From: an uncultured Collinsella sp.
GTDB lineage: Bacteria; Actinomycetota; Coriobacteriia; Coriobacteriales; Coriobacteriaceae
DNA length: 64,000 nucleotides
Assembly (NCBI GenBank): GCA_947642445.1
Contig: CANRSF010000014.1
Span: forward strand, 1 to 64,000
Direction of reading: 5' to 3'
The translations under genes and the position numbers were made by a program. Below the pieces are notes generated by a model that saw only the letters and a program-made list of their open reading frames with translations, was not told the origin of the DNA and did no database searches. This document shows, piece after piece, positions 15,740 to 23,983 of the stretch; position 1 is the stretch's first letter, and the number at the start of each line of letters is the position of its first letter.

Positions 15740-17980
15740 GTGGCAAAGAAGAAGACGAAGAACCAGCCAAAGAAAAAGCAGGTCAACGCCGAGAACGTCA
15801 TCGGCCTGCACTCCGAGGTCACCGACCAGCCGATCACGCAGACGCTCGAGGTCAACTACATGCCCTACGCCATGAGCGTCAACGTCTCGCGTGCATTCCC
15901 CGAGATCGACGGCTTTAAGCCCTCGCACCGCAAGCTGCTCTACACCATGTACAAGATGGGTCTGCTCAAGGGCGAGCGCCAGAAGAGCGCCAACATCGTG
16001 GGTCAGACCATGAAGCTCAACCCGCACGGCGATGCCGCGATCTACGAGACGATGGTGCGCCTGGCGACGGGCAACGAAGCGCTGCTTGCCCCCTTCGTGG
16101 AGTCGAAGGGCAACTTTGGCAAGTACTATTCGGGCGACCTGAGCTACGCCGCCTCGCGTTATACCGAGGCCAAGCTCTCCCCCATCAGTGCCGAGATCTT
16201 CAAGGACATCGACAAGGACCCGGTCGACTTCGTCGACAGCTACGACGGCGCCATGAAGGAGCCGCGTCTGCTGCCCACCACGTTCCCCAACATCCTCGTC
16301 TCGGCCAACAAGGGCATCGGCGTCGCCATGGCTTCTGACATCTGCGGTTTCAACCTCAACGAGGTCTGCACCGCCACGATGCACTACCTCAAGGATCCCG
16401 GCTGCGACCTGCTCGAGTACATGCCCATGCCCGACTTCTCGACCGGCGGCGAGATTATCTACCGCCGCGAGGAGATGGAGAAGATCATCGAGACCGGCCT
16501 TGGCAGCTTCCAGATTCGCTCCCGCTGGCGCTGGATTCCCGAAGAGCGCATCATCGAGGTGTACGAGATTCCCTACACCACTAAGACCGATGTCATCATC
16601 GAGCGCATCGTCAAGCTCTCCAAGGAGGGCAAGGTCAAGGAAATCGCAGACATCCGCGATGAAACCGACCTTTCGGGTCTGCGTATCGCCATCGACCTTA
16701 AGCGCGGTGTCGACCCCGACAAGCTCATGGCCAAGCTCTATCGCTCGACCACGCTGCAGGATTCGTTCTCGTGCAACTTCAACGTGCTCGTCGACGGCTA
16801 TCCCCGTGTTATGGGCGTGCGCCAGATCCTGCACGAATGGGTCAAGTGGCGTATTGAGTCCACGCGTCGCCGCATTAACTTTGACCTGGGAAAAAAGTCC
16901 GAGCGCCTGCACCTGCTGCACGGCCTCGAGGCTATTCTGCTCGACATCGACAAGGCCATCGCCATCATCCGCGGCACCAAGCTTGAGGCCGAAGTCGTGC
17001 CCAACCTTATGCGCGGCTTCGACATCGACGAGACCCAGGCCGAGTTTGTTGCCGAGCTCAAGCTCCGCAACATCAACGAGGAATACATCCTCAACCGCAC
17101 CAAAGACATCGCTAAGCTTGAGGGCGAGATTGCCGAGCTTGAGGAGATCCTCTCCAGCGAGGAGAACATCAAGAAAGTCATCAGCGACGAGCTGGCCGCG
17201 GTCAACAAAAAGTACGTGATGCCGCGCCGCACGGGCAGGATCGAGCCCCATGAGGTTATCGAGGTAAGCTTGGAGCCCGAGGTCGAGGAGTACCCGGTCA
17301 CCATCATGCTCTCGCGCGATGGCTACCTTAAGAAGATGACGGACCGCGTGCTCAAGAAGGCGACCACGCTCAAGTACAAGGACGGCGACAAGCCCTTTAT
17401 CGAGTTCCCGTCCTCCAACACGCACGAGCTGCTGGTCTTTACCAATAAGAGCCAGGTGTACAAGTGCAAGGTCGCGGCGTTTGAGGACACCAAGTCGGCC
17501 CAGCTGGGCTCGTACCTGCCGACCGATCTTGAGATGGAACCCGACGAGAGCGTCATCTGGGTCATCGACCCCGAGGACTACAAGGCCGACGTGCTGTTTG
17601 TCTTTGAAAACGGCCGCGTGGCGCGCGTCGCACTTGCCGGATACGTCACCAAGACCAACCGCAAGCGCCTCAAGAACGCCATCTACGGTGGCAGCAAGCT
17701 GCTGTATGCCCAGGTGCTCAAGGAAGATCGCGACATCGCGTTGGTCTCGAGCGACTATCGTTTGATGAACTTCAACACGTCGCTGCTCAAGACCAAGACG
17801 ACCACCAACACGCAGGGCGTCCAGGCCTTTACGACCAAGAAGGGCCGCTCGGTCACCACCGTCGGCACGACCGAGGAGATTCTTGGCGCCGGCGTCTCGG
17901 CCGAAAAGTTCACCGCACAGAGCCTCCCCTCAGCCGGTGCCCTCATGAAGGAAAACGACATGCCGAGTCTGTTTGACTAG
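15740..17980 (+). CDS. Type II topoisomerase subunit A (ParC/GyrA-like)
   Basis: 746 residues after a GAGGAAATC leader; the N-terminus is very basic (AKKKTKNQPKKKQ). The breakage-reunion domain shows FPEIDGFKPSHRKLLYTMYK, NPHGDAAIYETMVRLA and the catalytic Tyr in SYAASRYTEAKLSP (about residue 145). A long coiled coil runs about 430-490 (KDIAKLEGEIAELEEILSSE). The C-terminal beta-pinwheel repeats follow from 520, without a clear GyrA-box, so a topoisomerase IV-like decatenase is more likely than a gyrase. The fluoroquinolone-contact Ser of the GDS motif is Ala (GDAA). Operon with subunit B. The pair looks like core genome. Confidence 0.9.
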   Translation: MAKKKTKNQPKKKQVNAENVIGLHSEVTDQPITQTLEVNYMPYAMSVNVSRAFPEIDGFKPSHRKLLYTMYKMGLLKGERQKSANIVGQTMKLNPHGDAAIYETMVRLATGNEALLAPFVESKGNFGKYYSGDLSYAASRYTEAKLSPISAEIFKDIDKDPVDFVDSYDGAMKEPRLLPTTFPNILVSANKGIGVAMASDICGFNLNEVCTATMHYLKDPGCDLLEYMPMPDFSTGGEIIYRREEMEKIIETGLGSFQIRSRWRWIPEERIIEVYEIPYTTKTDVIIERIVKLSKEGKVKEIADIRDETDLSGLRIAIDLKRGVDPDKLMAKLYRSTTLQDSFSCNFNVLVDGYPRVMGVRQILHEWVKWRIESTRRRINFDLGKKSERLHLLHGLEAILLDIDKAIAIIRGTKLEAEVVPNLMRGFDIDETQAEFVAELKLRNINEEYILNRTKDIAKLEGEIAELEEILSSEENIKKVISDELAAVNKKYVMPRRTGRIEPHEVIEVSLEPEVEEYPVTIMLSRDGYLKKMTDRVLKKATTLKYKDGDKPFIEFPSSNTHELLVFTNKSQVYKCKVAAFEDTKSAQLGSYLPTDLEMEPDESVIWVIDPEDYKADVLFVFENGRVARVALAGYVTKTNRKRLKNAIYGGSKLLYAQVLKEDRDIALVSSDYRLMNFNTSLLKTKTTTNTQGVQAFTTKKGRSVTTVGTTEEILGAGVSAEKFTAQSLPSAGALMKENDMPSLFD

Positions 17981-18019
17981 GACGACGGCAGCCAAACCGT
18001 CATGGTTTAACTAAGCAGC

Positions 18020-18056
18020 GGGGCCCGGAGTGCAGCAACATCGCGCTCCGGGCCCC
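18020..18056 (+). terminator. Strong GC hairpin after the topoisomerase operon
   Basis: An 11-bp perfect stem (GGGGCCCGGAG) with a 15-base loop, 40 bp after the stop of the A subunit and convergent with the next gene. No T-run follows, so termination may need Rho or the hairpin may protect the mRNA end. Confidence 0.5.
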
Positions 18057-18078
18057 ATGCATTACAGCAGCATCATCC

Positions 18079-19374
18079 CTATAGACAAAATGCCGCATAA
18101 AGTGGAACAGACATCAGCCCATCATTCATTCCGAAGGGCTTAGTCGATAGCCTGATTCGGCGCACGCCCGGATGGGTCTTTTTAAGTGAGGACAGGCTTC
18201 GAGATCTTGTGTTCTCTCCCGCCTTGACTTCAATCGCAGACAAGCATCCCTGCTTCTCTACTACAAAGTCGATTTCCGCACGATTATCTCGCGCCCAATA
18301 ATGCAGCGGATAGCCCATGGCTGAAAGCTGTTGGGCAACGTAGTTTTCGGTAAGTGCACCCATGAATGTGCCGCCGATACCGGAAAGAATATCGGCGCGT
18401 TGAGCACCGGCCTTGGAGACGAGCAGCCCTGTATCCGCCTGATAGATTTTAAAAGCAGAAGGGTTAACGAAGGCCTCTAAAGGGCTTTCGATCTGCCCGA
18501 CTAGGCTGCAGCGCGCCACCGTACCCGACAATACAAGCCAGTCGAGAGCATCTCCAAAGAGAGACGCATTGCCCCCCGCTCGCACTACCTTGTATTGAAA
18601 TTTACGATTCTCTTTGGCAAGCTGCTGTGGAATGGAATCGAAGCACGCACGCGTCTTTGCGCTCAAGCGCTCATCAGCATATTTATTAGTGTCGGCGGAG
18701 TATCCGTCGAGAATAATCCGATGCTTTTCGGCCACATCAATGATTGACTGATCATCGATGTACGTTTGGACCGCCTCGGGCATTCCGCCAACAACAAGAT
18801 ACTGCCGATAGAGCCCAAGCGCCTTTTCATGAAGGCTTGGCGCAAGAGGACCCATAAACTCGAATGATGAGCGTATCTCGTCGACCAGCTGATCGTGCCC
18901 CATCGCCCAGAGAAACTCCTCGAAATCGAGTGGAGTCATCTCAATCAAGTCGGTCTTTCCGACGGGGAACGAATACGACTGATGGTTAATGGCAACCCCC
19001 AGAAGCGACCCAGCAGCCGCAATGTAATACTCGGGAGCATCTTCGCAAAAGTATTTAAGGGAAGTGAGCGCTTCCTCGCATGCCTGGATCTCGTCAATGA
19101 ACAGTAAGGTTTTGCCAGGCACGATACGCTGTCCCGTACGAGCCTCGATCGCGCGTACGATCGAATGAGGGTCAAGACCGCCCGAAAAATCCGCTCGCGC
19201 CGACCGGTCGTTCTCAAGATTAACGTAGACAACCGATTCGAAAAGATCCTGAGCGTACGTTCTGAGCAGATAGGTCTTGCCACACTGGCGCACGCCTTTG
19301 ACCAGCAAAGGTTTTCTATCAGCCCTGTCTCGCCATTCCCTAAGGAGCTCGTCTGCCTTGCGACGCATACGCAA
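18079..19374 (-). CDS. AAA_14/DUF4143 ATPase
   Basis: 431 residues. The N-terminal ATPase has RKPLLVKGVRQCGKTYLL (Walker A), KTLLFIDEIQACEEAL (Walker B) and a sensor in YYIAAAGSLLGVAI. The middle is helical (LYRQYLVVGGMPEAVQTYID). The C-terminal DUF4143 domain contains YQADTGLLVSKAG, GALTENYVAQQLSAMG and ARDNRAEIDFVVEKQGCLSA IEVKAG-type D...E.K residues of a PD-(D/E)XK-like fold. The family is abundant and often mobile in anaerobes, and its function is unproven. It is complete, in contrast to the related stump at 5091-5372. The gene stands alone between the topoisomerase operon and a TACGGC-rich spacer. Confidence 0.88.
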   Translation of the reverse strand: MRMRRKADELLREWRDRADRKPLLVKGVRQCGKTYLLRTYAQDLFESVVYVNLENDRSARADFSGGLDPHSIVRAIEARTGQRIVPGKTLLFIDEIQACEEALTSLKYFCEDAPEYYIAAAGSLLGVAINHQSYSFPVGKTDLIEMTPLDFEEFLWAMGHDQLVDEIRSSFEFMGPLAPSLHEKALGLYRQYLVVGGMPEAVQTYIDDQSIIDVAEKHRIILDGYSADTNKYADERLSAKTRACFDSIPQQLAKENRKFQYKVVRAGGNASLFGDALDWLVLSGTVARCSLVGQIESPLEAFVNPSAFKIYQADTGLLVSKAGAQRADILSGIGGTFMGALTENYVAQQLSAMGYPLHYWARDNRAEIDFVVEKQGCLSAIEVKAGENTRSRSLSSLKKTHPGVRRIRLSTKPFGMNDGLMSVPLYAAFCL

Positions 19375-19539
19375 CCTTCCCTCATGAACTTCTGTTTGAC
19401 AATATTTTAACGCGGATTAATTTGTTTTCAGTTATTTTTCTGCGTTTAAAAATTGTTCTATACGGCACTTGAGGGAATGCGCCCCTATTCATATACTCGC
19501 GCTACATTCGATTGCACGAGACGCCAGCGAAGGGGCCCA

Positions 19540-19623
19540 ATGCAGAACGATAAAAACGTCATTGCACAGCTCACCCCGGAGCAGAACACGCTCTTCAACG
19601 CCATGTTCGGTATGCAGAGCTAG
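19540..19623 (+). pseudogene. 27-codon deletion remnant of the HD-domain protein
   Basis: Encodes MQNDKNVIAQLTPEQNTLFN joined to AMFGMQS-stop. The first part matches residues 1-20 of the HD protein at 505 (MQDDKDRLTQLTSEQNMLLN) and the last part matches its C-terminus (LLNAMFGLES). The ~150 residues between, including all metal ligands, are absent. The shared LLN/LFN codons are a natural site for slippage or recombination. The upstream DNA also matches (GCGCTACA ... CCAGCGAA..GG). Too short for the ORF track. Probably a dead paralogue. Confidence 0.65.
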
Positions 19624-19785
19624 CCAAAATGGATGCAAACGGTGGCTGACGGAATTGTCCGCGGGAGCATCAACGCATGGCAATCAGCACTCCTCTTGGT
19701 AAGGGCAGCAAGCATTTCCACCAACACCGATTGCCATGCGATCTTCTTGTTCATAGCTGCGCCGCCTGCCTGAAATGACCCGCAG

Positions 19786-20346
19786 TCAAGATGAACTGCA
19801 GGAATCATGGCGAGTCGTAACCGCTCGCATACCCCCTTCGGAATAGGCGCTGAGCAGCTCCTGAGCGTGGGCAAACTCGGGCCCTCGTCTCCAACCGAGC
19901 AGGCGGTTGACCGCGAGATTTCCCTGGACGTTGTGGACGAAGAGCAGATAGGCGTCCTCGCGCGAAAGCCCAGTCTCCTCCATGATCGAGGGAACCATCT
20001 GCTCGGCGCCGCGCTCGACGACGCGCTGTGCCACCCGGGCGTACGCGTCGTCATCCGAGTAGAGCAGATAATAGTCATCGTTTGCCGGCGGACGCTGGCA
20101 GAGGGCGCCCGCCTCCGTTCCCTCGAGCGGCGGCACCGCCGCCAAGGCCTCGTCGATAAGCGCGTCGAGCAGGGCGAACTTGTCCTCGTAGTGCAGATAG
20201 AACGTGCCACGGTTGATATCGGCGCGGCGGCAGATATCCGCTACCGTCATCTTCGCGAAGCCGACCTCGGCCAGCAGCGCGAAGAACGCCTCCCGTATGA
20301 CCGAGAGTGTATAGCGTCGGCGACGATCGATCTTCCCCGCTTCCAT
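19786..20346 (-). CDS. TetR-family regulator (copy 1), divergent from the Sir2-like operon
   Basis: 186 residues from the ATG at 20346 (EAGKIDRRRRYTLSVIREAF) with GGAGGGG just upstream; the ORF track start adds nine residues. The TetR HTH is FAKMTVADICRRADINRGTFYLHYEDK. The C-terminal ligand domain is helical (DDAYARVAQRVVERGAEQMV, LFVHNVQGNLAVNRLLG). It is transcribed away from three Sir2-like genes across a ~145 bp region containing the near-palindrome TATAGACACGTGTTTATA, so it probably represses them. A paralogue of about 80% identity is at 23079 in the same arrangement. Ligand unknown. Confidence 0.88.
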   Translation of the reverse strand: MEAGKIDRRRRYTLSVIREAFFALLAEVGFAKMTVADICRRADINRGTFYLHYEDKFALLDALIDEALAAVPPLEGTEAGALCQRPPANDDYYLLYSDDDAYARVAQRVVERGAEQMVPSIMEETGLSREDAYLLFVHNVQGNLAVNRLLGWRRGPEFAHAQELLSAYSEGGMRAVTTRHDSCSSS

Positions 20347-20450
20347 TACCCCTCCAATTGCAACGCTCGACAATGCCCGGCAAACGCTCGTTTATCGACA
20401 GCAGGCCGAAGCTGTTCATTGCTCTTAAGCAAATCGACATGGATACTTTT

Positions 20451-20468
20451 TATAGACACGTGTTTATA
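20451..20468. promoter_or_regulatory. Candidate TetR operator and Sir2 operon promoter
   Basis: TATAGACACGTGTTTATA is palindromic with one mismatch and overlaps a consensus TATAAT -10 (20465-20470) ahead of the Sir2 operon. The matching intergenic region of the second cassette keeps TTTATAGACAC and TGTTT (23743-23765). Confidence 0.5.
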
Positions 20469-20489
20469 ATAGCTGAAAGAAGGTATCCA

Positions 20490-21455
20490 GTGACCCTGTA
20501 CGAGCAGCTCGTTATCGAGCTCACCAACCAATCGTTTTCCCTTCAGGCCGCCTACCGCAGCGGCGGCACGCCCTATGAGCTGAGTGACCGCGAGCCCGAG
20601 CCCTACGACCAGCAAATCGAGGACTTCGCCCGCATGATCGAGGAAGCCGATTGCGTGCTGGCGGGCGGGGCCTCCGGGCTCTCCGCGGCGGGCGGCGGCG
20701 ACTTCTACTACGAGGACAACGCGACCTATCGCAAGCATTTCGGCAAATTCGCCGAGCGTTACGGTTTCAAGGGCGCTTTCGAGGGGTCGTTCTACCGCTG
20801 GCCCACCGCCGAGGCGCGCTGGGGATACCTCGCCACCTTCCTCGACACCACGCTCAACGCCCCGCTGCGCAAGCCCTACAGGGACCTCGACGCCATTCTC
20901 GCCGAGAAGGATTTCTTCGTGCTCACCACCAACCAGGACACGCAGTTTGTGAAGCTCTATCCCTGGGAGAAAGTGGCAGAGATCCAAGGCGACCACCGCT
21001 TCTTTCAGTGCTCCCGCTGTTGCACCGACGCGGTGTGGGATGCGGTCGAGCCGGTCTCCAACATGGTAGAGGCCATGGGAGACGGCCTTGAGGTTCCGAC
21101 AGAGCTCGTGCCGCGCTGCCCGCACTGCGGGGCAGAGGCGTTCCCCTGGGTTCGCGGCTACGGCAACTTCCTGCAGGGCGAACTCTACGAGGAGCAGTAC
21201 CGCAAGGTGTCCGACTGGCTCGACGCGCACGCACGGCAGAGGATCCTCTTCCTCGAGCTGGGTGTGGGCCGCATGACGCCCGCGTTTATCCAGGAGCCGT
21301 TCTGGGCCCTCACGGCGCAGTTACCGCAGGCCAGCTACATCGCCGTAAACAACAAGACGCAGTTTCTCCCCCGCGCGATCGAGGATCGGGGGCTCGCCGT
21401 TCGCGCCGACATCGCCGACGTGCTTGCCGACGTGCGCAAGACGCTGGGGAGGTAG
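20490..21455 (+). CDS. Sir2-like NAD-binding protein 1 of tandem trio
   Basis: About 321 residues from GTG at 20490 (TLYEQLVIELTNQSF), with GAAAGAAGG upstream; the ORF-track start at 20307 reads through the promoter. Sir2 fold marks: NAD loop DCVLAGGASGLSAAGGGDF (canonical GAGxSxxSGIPxFR), VLTTNQDTQF (canonical TQNID), a zinc ribbon C-x2-CC ... CPHCG (about 175-215) and ILFLELGVGRMTPAF near the C-terminus. The catalytic HG His of deacylases is not evident (IQGDHRFFQCSRC instead). This divergent Sir2 class occurs in anaerobic Firmicutes/Coriobacteria; substrate unknown. The next gene starts 3 bp after the stop. Confidence 0.8.
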   Translation: MTLYEQLVIELTNQSFSLQAAYRSGGTPYELSDREPEPYDQQIEDFARMIEEADCVLAGGASGLSAAGGGDFYYEDNATYRKHFGKFAERYGFKGAFEGSFYRWPTAEARWGYLATFLDTTLNAPLRKPYRDLDAILAEKDFFVLTTNQDTQFVKLYPWEKVAEIQGDHRFFQCSRCCTDAVWDAVEPVSNMVEAMGDGLEVPTELVPRCPHCGAEAFPWVRGYGNFLQGELYEEQYRKVSDWLDAHARQRILFLELGVGRMTPAFIQEPFWALTAQLPQASYIAVNNKTQFLPRAIEDRGLAVRADIADVLADVRKTLGR

Positions 21456-21458
21456 CGC

Positions 21459-22159
21459 ATGGAGACGGCGAAAGCAGTTCGCATAGGCAGGGCGCTAGCC
21501 GAAGCGGATCTTGTCATCATCGGCGCTAGCAACGGACTGGACATGGCAGAGGGGCTCAACCTTTTCTGCGCCGATGCTCATTTCCAAGAGGCGTACGGGG
21601 ACCTCGCCCAGGCAGACGGCATCGGCTGCATACTGCAGGGGCTTGCCTCCCCGGATGCCAGCGTGCGACGCCGATGGGCCGAGCGGTTTCATCAAAAGGA
21701 ATATCTCGAATATGAGCCCAGCCCGCTCATGAACGAGCTGCGGCGTCTTACAGAGCACGCTGACACCTTCGTGATCACGTGCAATATCGACGGGCACTTC
21801 GTACGCGCAGGGTTCAACGAGAACCGCGTGCTCGAGACGGAGGGGGGGGCATACGCACGTCGATCGACGAGCGGCGTCTCGCCCATCCAGACGCCCTCGC
21901 CACGGCCCAGCTCGAGGAGCTCGAGCGCCTTGTGCAAGCCCATCGCAACGGCAGGGTCGCCATCCTCGAACTTGGCGTGGGACTGCGCAACGGCATCATA
22001 AAGCACATGCTCGCCCAGATCGCGAACGTCTGCGAGCACGCCACCTACATCGTGTTCAACTACAGCCAGGCCATGGCGCCCGACGCCTCGTGCGAGACGA
22101 TTCTCGTTGACGGCGATATGACCCCGGCTTTCGAGGAGATTGCCCAATGCCGTCTCTAG
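21459..22159 (+). pseudogene. Sir2-like protein 2, frameshifted at a G8 tract (possibly phase-variable)
   Basis: The ATG follows GGGGAGG. Frame 1 encodes about 127 residues of a shortened Sir2-like protein: ADLVIIGASNGLDMAEG (NAD loop), TFVITCNIDGHFVRAGFNEN (TQNID-like). It then enters a run of eight G (21842-21849). The continuation lies in another frame (ORF 21779-22159): TSIDERRLAHPDALATAQLE, RVAILELGVGLRNGIIKHML, YIVFNYSQAMAP. Nine or six G would join them into about 233 residues. It lacks the zinc-ribbon insert of its neighbours. It overlaps the next gene by 13 bp. Either a recent pseudogene or an OFF state of a slippage switch. Confidence 0.7.
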
Positions 22160-22995
22160 AGAGGGAAGCGTATAGGCTTCGAAGCCTTATCGACGATGCC
22201 GACGCCATCATCGTCGGCATCGGCTCGGGCATGTCAAGCGCCGCCGGGTTCAACCATTACAACCGCGCAGGCATGGCGCGCGCCGGAATGACGGACTGGC
22301 AGCAAGCCTTTGGCTTCAAGAGCCTTTTCGACGGCTTTTACCACCTCTACCCCAGCCTCGAGCAGCAATGGGCCTACTACGCGCGATACATCGACTTCAT
22401 GCTGCGCGAGCTGGCCTCGCAGCCCTATCTCGACCTACGGTCCCTCATCGGCCATAAGGACTACTTCATCCTGAGCACCAATGTAGACACCCAAGTCGAG
22501 AAGACGTTTCCCACCGAGAGGATCTGCAACTATCAGGGAAGCTTCGCGCACCTTCAGTGCAAGCAGCCATGCTGCGACGAGCTCTTCGATGCGAGCCCCT
22601 ACGTCGAGCGCATGCTCGCGGGCATGGCGGGGTTCGAGGTCCGCAGCGAGGATGTCCCCCGATGCCCGCATTGCGGCTGGCAGCTTGTGCCGTGGGTGCG
22701 CGACGACACGTTTCTGCAAGGTGCGGCATGGCGCGAGAGCCTCGGACGATACGAGCGCTTCGTGCGCGAGCGCAGCGATCGCCGCGTGCTGTTGCTGGAG
22801 CTCGGCGTGGGCGAGATGACCCCCGGCATCATCACGCTCCCGTTCTGGAGCATGACCGCGAAGCTGCCGGATGCGCACCTGCTGAGCGTAAACATCTCGG
22901 GCGGCTCGGCTCCGCTGCAGCTTGGAAGCAAGGCAGGGGCGATCCAGGCCGATTTGGGCGCCCTGCTCTCGGTGGCGCGGGCAGGTGGCGAGTAA
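22147..22995 (+). CDS. Sir2-like NAD-binding protein 3 of tandem trio
   Basis: 282 residues. NAD loop ADAIIVGIGSGMSSAAGF, then FNHYNRAGMARAGMTDWQQA, GFYHLYPSLEQQWAYYARYI, the NID motif FILSTNVDTQVEK, zinc cysteines in LQCKQPCCDE ... CPHCGWQ (about 140-180), and LLLELGVGEMTPGIITLPFW. As in gene 1, the position of the deacylase His is occupied by YQGSFAHLQC. The ATG lies inside the end of gene 2, so the three are one transcript. A C-terminal piece of a close paralogue survives at 25728-26047 beyond the radical SAM insertion. Enzymatic role (deacylation, NAD hydrolysis or ADP-ribose chemistry) not decidable by eye. Confidence 0.82.
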   Translation: MPSLEREAYRLRSLIDDADAIIVGIGSGMSSAAGFNHYNRAGMARAGMTDWQQAFGFKSLFDGFYHLYPSLEQQWAYYARYIDFMLRELASQPYLDLRSLIGHKDYFILSTNVDTQVEKTFPTERICNYQGSFAHLQCKQPCCDELFDASPYVERMLAGMAGFEVRSEDVPRCPHCGWQLVPWVRDDTFLQGAAWRESLGRYERFVRERSDRRVLLLELGVGEMTPGIITLPFWSMTAKLPDAHLLSVNISGGSAPLQLGSKAGAIQADLGALLSVARAGGE

Positions 22996-23078
22996 CGCGG
23001 AGCGGTAGACGCGCAATGAGGTTTTAGCCGCAGCCTCCGAACGAGAGGGCTCGGAGGCTGGTATTCCTGAATCGCAGG

Positions 23079-23639
23079 TCACGATGGGTTATCGGAATCG
23101 CGAAGAGCGGATACCGCCAGTAAGCCCCCTTCGGAATAGGCGTTGAGCAGCTCCTGGGCATGGGCGAACTCGGGGCCTCGTCTCCAGCCGAGCAGGCGGT
23201 TGACGGCCAGATTGCCCTGGACGTTGTGGACGAAGAGCAGGAAAGCGTCTTCGCGTGAAAGCCCCGTTTTCTCCATGACCCAGGGAACCATCTGCTCCGC
23301 TCCGCGTTCTATGACGCGCTGGGCTACGCGAGCGTATGCGTCGCTGTCCGAATAAAGCAGGCGATAATCGTCGTCTGCCGGCGGACGCTGGCAAAGCGTT
23401 GCCGATTCAACCCCCTCAAGCGGGGGAGCCGCTGCCAATGCCTCGTCGATAAGCGCATCGAGCAGCGCGTACTTATCCTCGTAATGCAGATAGAACGTTC
23501 CCCGGTTGATCTCGGCGCGGCGGCAGATGTCCGCCACCGTCATCTTCGCGAAGCCGACCTCGGCCGGCAGCGCGAAGAACGCCTCCTGTATGACCGAGAG
23601 GGCGTAGCGCCGCCGGCGGTCGATCTTGGTTTCTCCCAT
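23079..23639 (-). CDS. TetR-family regulator (copy 2)
   Basis: 186 residues from the ATG at 23639 (GETKIDRRRRYALSVIQEAF); the ORF-track start at 23780 reads through the promoter. The HTH FAKMTVADICRRAEINRGTF is identical to copy 1 apart from one residue, and overall identity to 19786 is about 80%. It diverges from the stump of a Sir2-like gene (23783) exactly as copy 1 diverges from its operon, so the whole cassette was duplicated. The intergenic region keeps TTTATAGACAC...TGTTT. The regulator is intact while its cassette is gutted, so it may now control the radical SAM pair. Confidence 0.88.
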   Translation of the reverse strand: MGETKIDRRRRYALSVIQEAFFALPAEVGFAKMTVADICRRAEINRGTFYLHYEDKYALLDALIDEALAAAPPLEGVESATLCQRPPADDDYRLLYSDSDAYARVAQRVIERGAEQMVPWVMEKTGLSREDAFLLFVHNVQGNLAVNRLLGWRRGPEFAHAQELLNAYSEGGLLAVSALRDSDNPS

Positions 23640-23782
23640 CGCCTCTCCAATCTGAGTCGTTTGACAATGTCCAGTAGCTGTTCGTTTATCGACAGGTGCA
23701 CGCGTTTGTTCATTGCCCCTGCGAAAATCAACAAGGATACTGTTTATAGACACCTGTTTTTTATAGCTGAAAGGGAGCACGG

Positions 23783-23983
23783 ATGACCCTGTGCGAGAAG
23801 CTCGGCATCGGGCTTGTCAGCCGATCGTTTTCCCATCGGGCCGTCTATCGAAACGGCGGCACGTCATACGATTTGAGCGATTGCGAGCCTGCTGCTTGCA
23901 AGCAAGATATCGAGGCTTTTGCCCGCAAGGTGGGGGAGGCTGATTGCGTGTTTACGGGAGAGGCAGGTAGGCAGGCGTTATGA
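23783..23983 (+). pseudogene. Sir2-like gene 1 stump (copy 2), cut by radical SAM insertion
   Basis: 66 codons. After a GAAAGGGAG site it matches the first ~57 residues of the Sir2-like gene at 20490 (TLCEKLGIGLVSRSFSHRAV, NGGTSYDLSDCEPAA, EADCVFTGEAG). It breaks off inside the NAD-binding loop and ends with RQAL-stop. The stop TGA overlaps the start of the first radical SAM gene (ATGAGC), so the stump now acts as a translated leader coupling the host promoter to the inserted pair. Confidence 0.75.

Noticed and set aside
14708-17425. 905-codon antisense ORF over the topoisomerase genes
   Set aside because: Hydrophobic low-complexity translation with no motifs, opposite to two well-supported genes; a shadow of high-GC codon bias.
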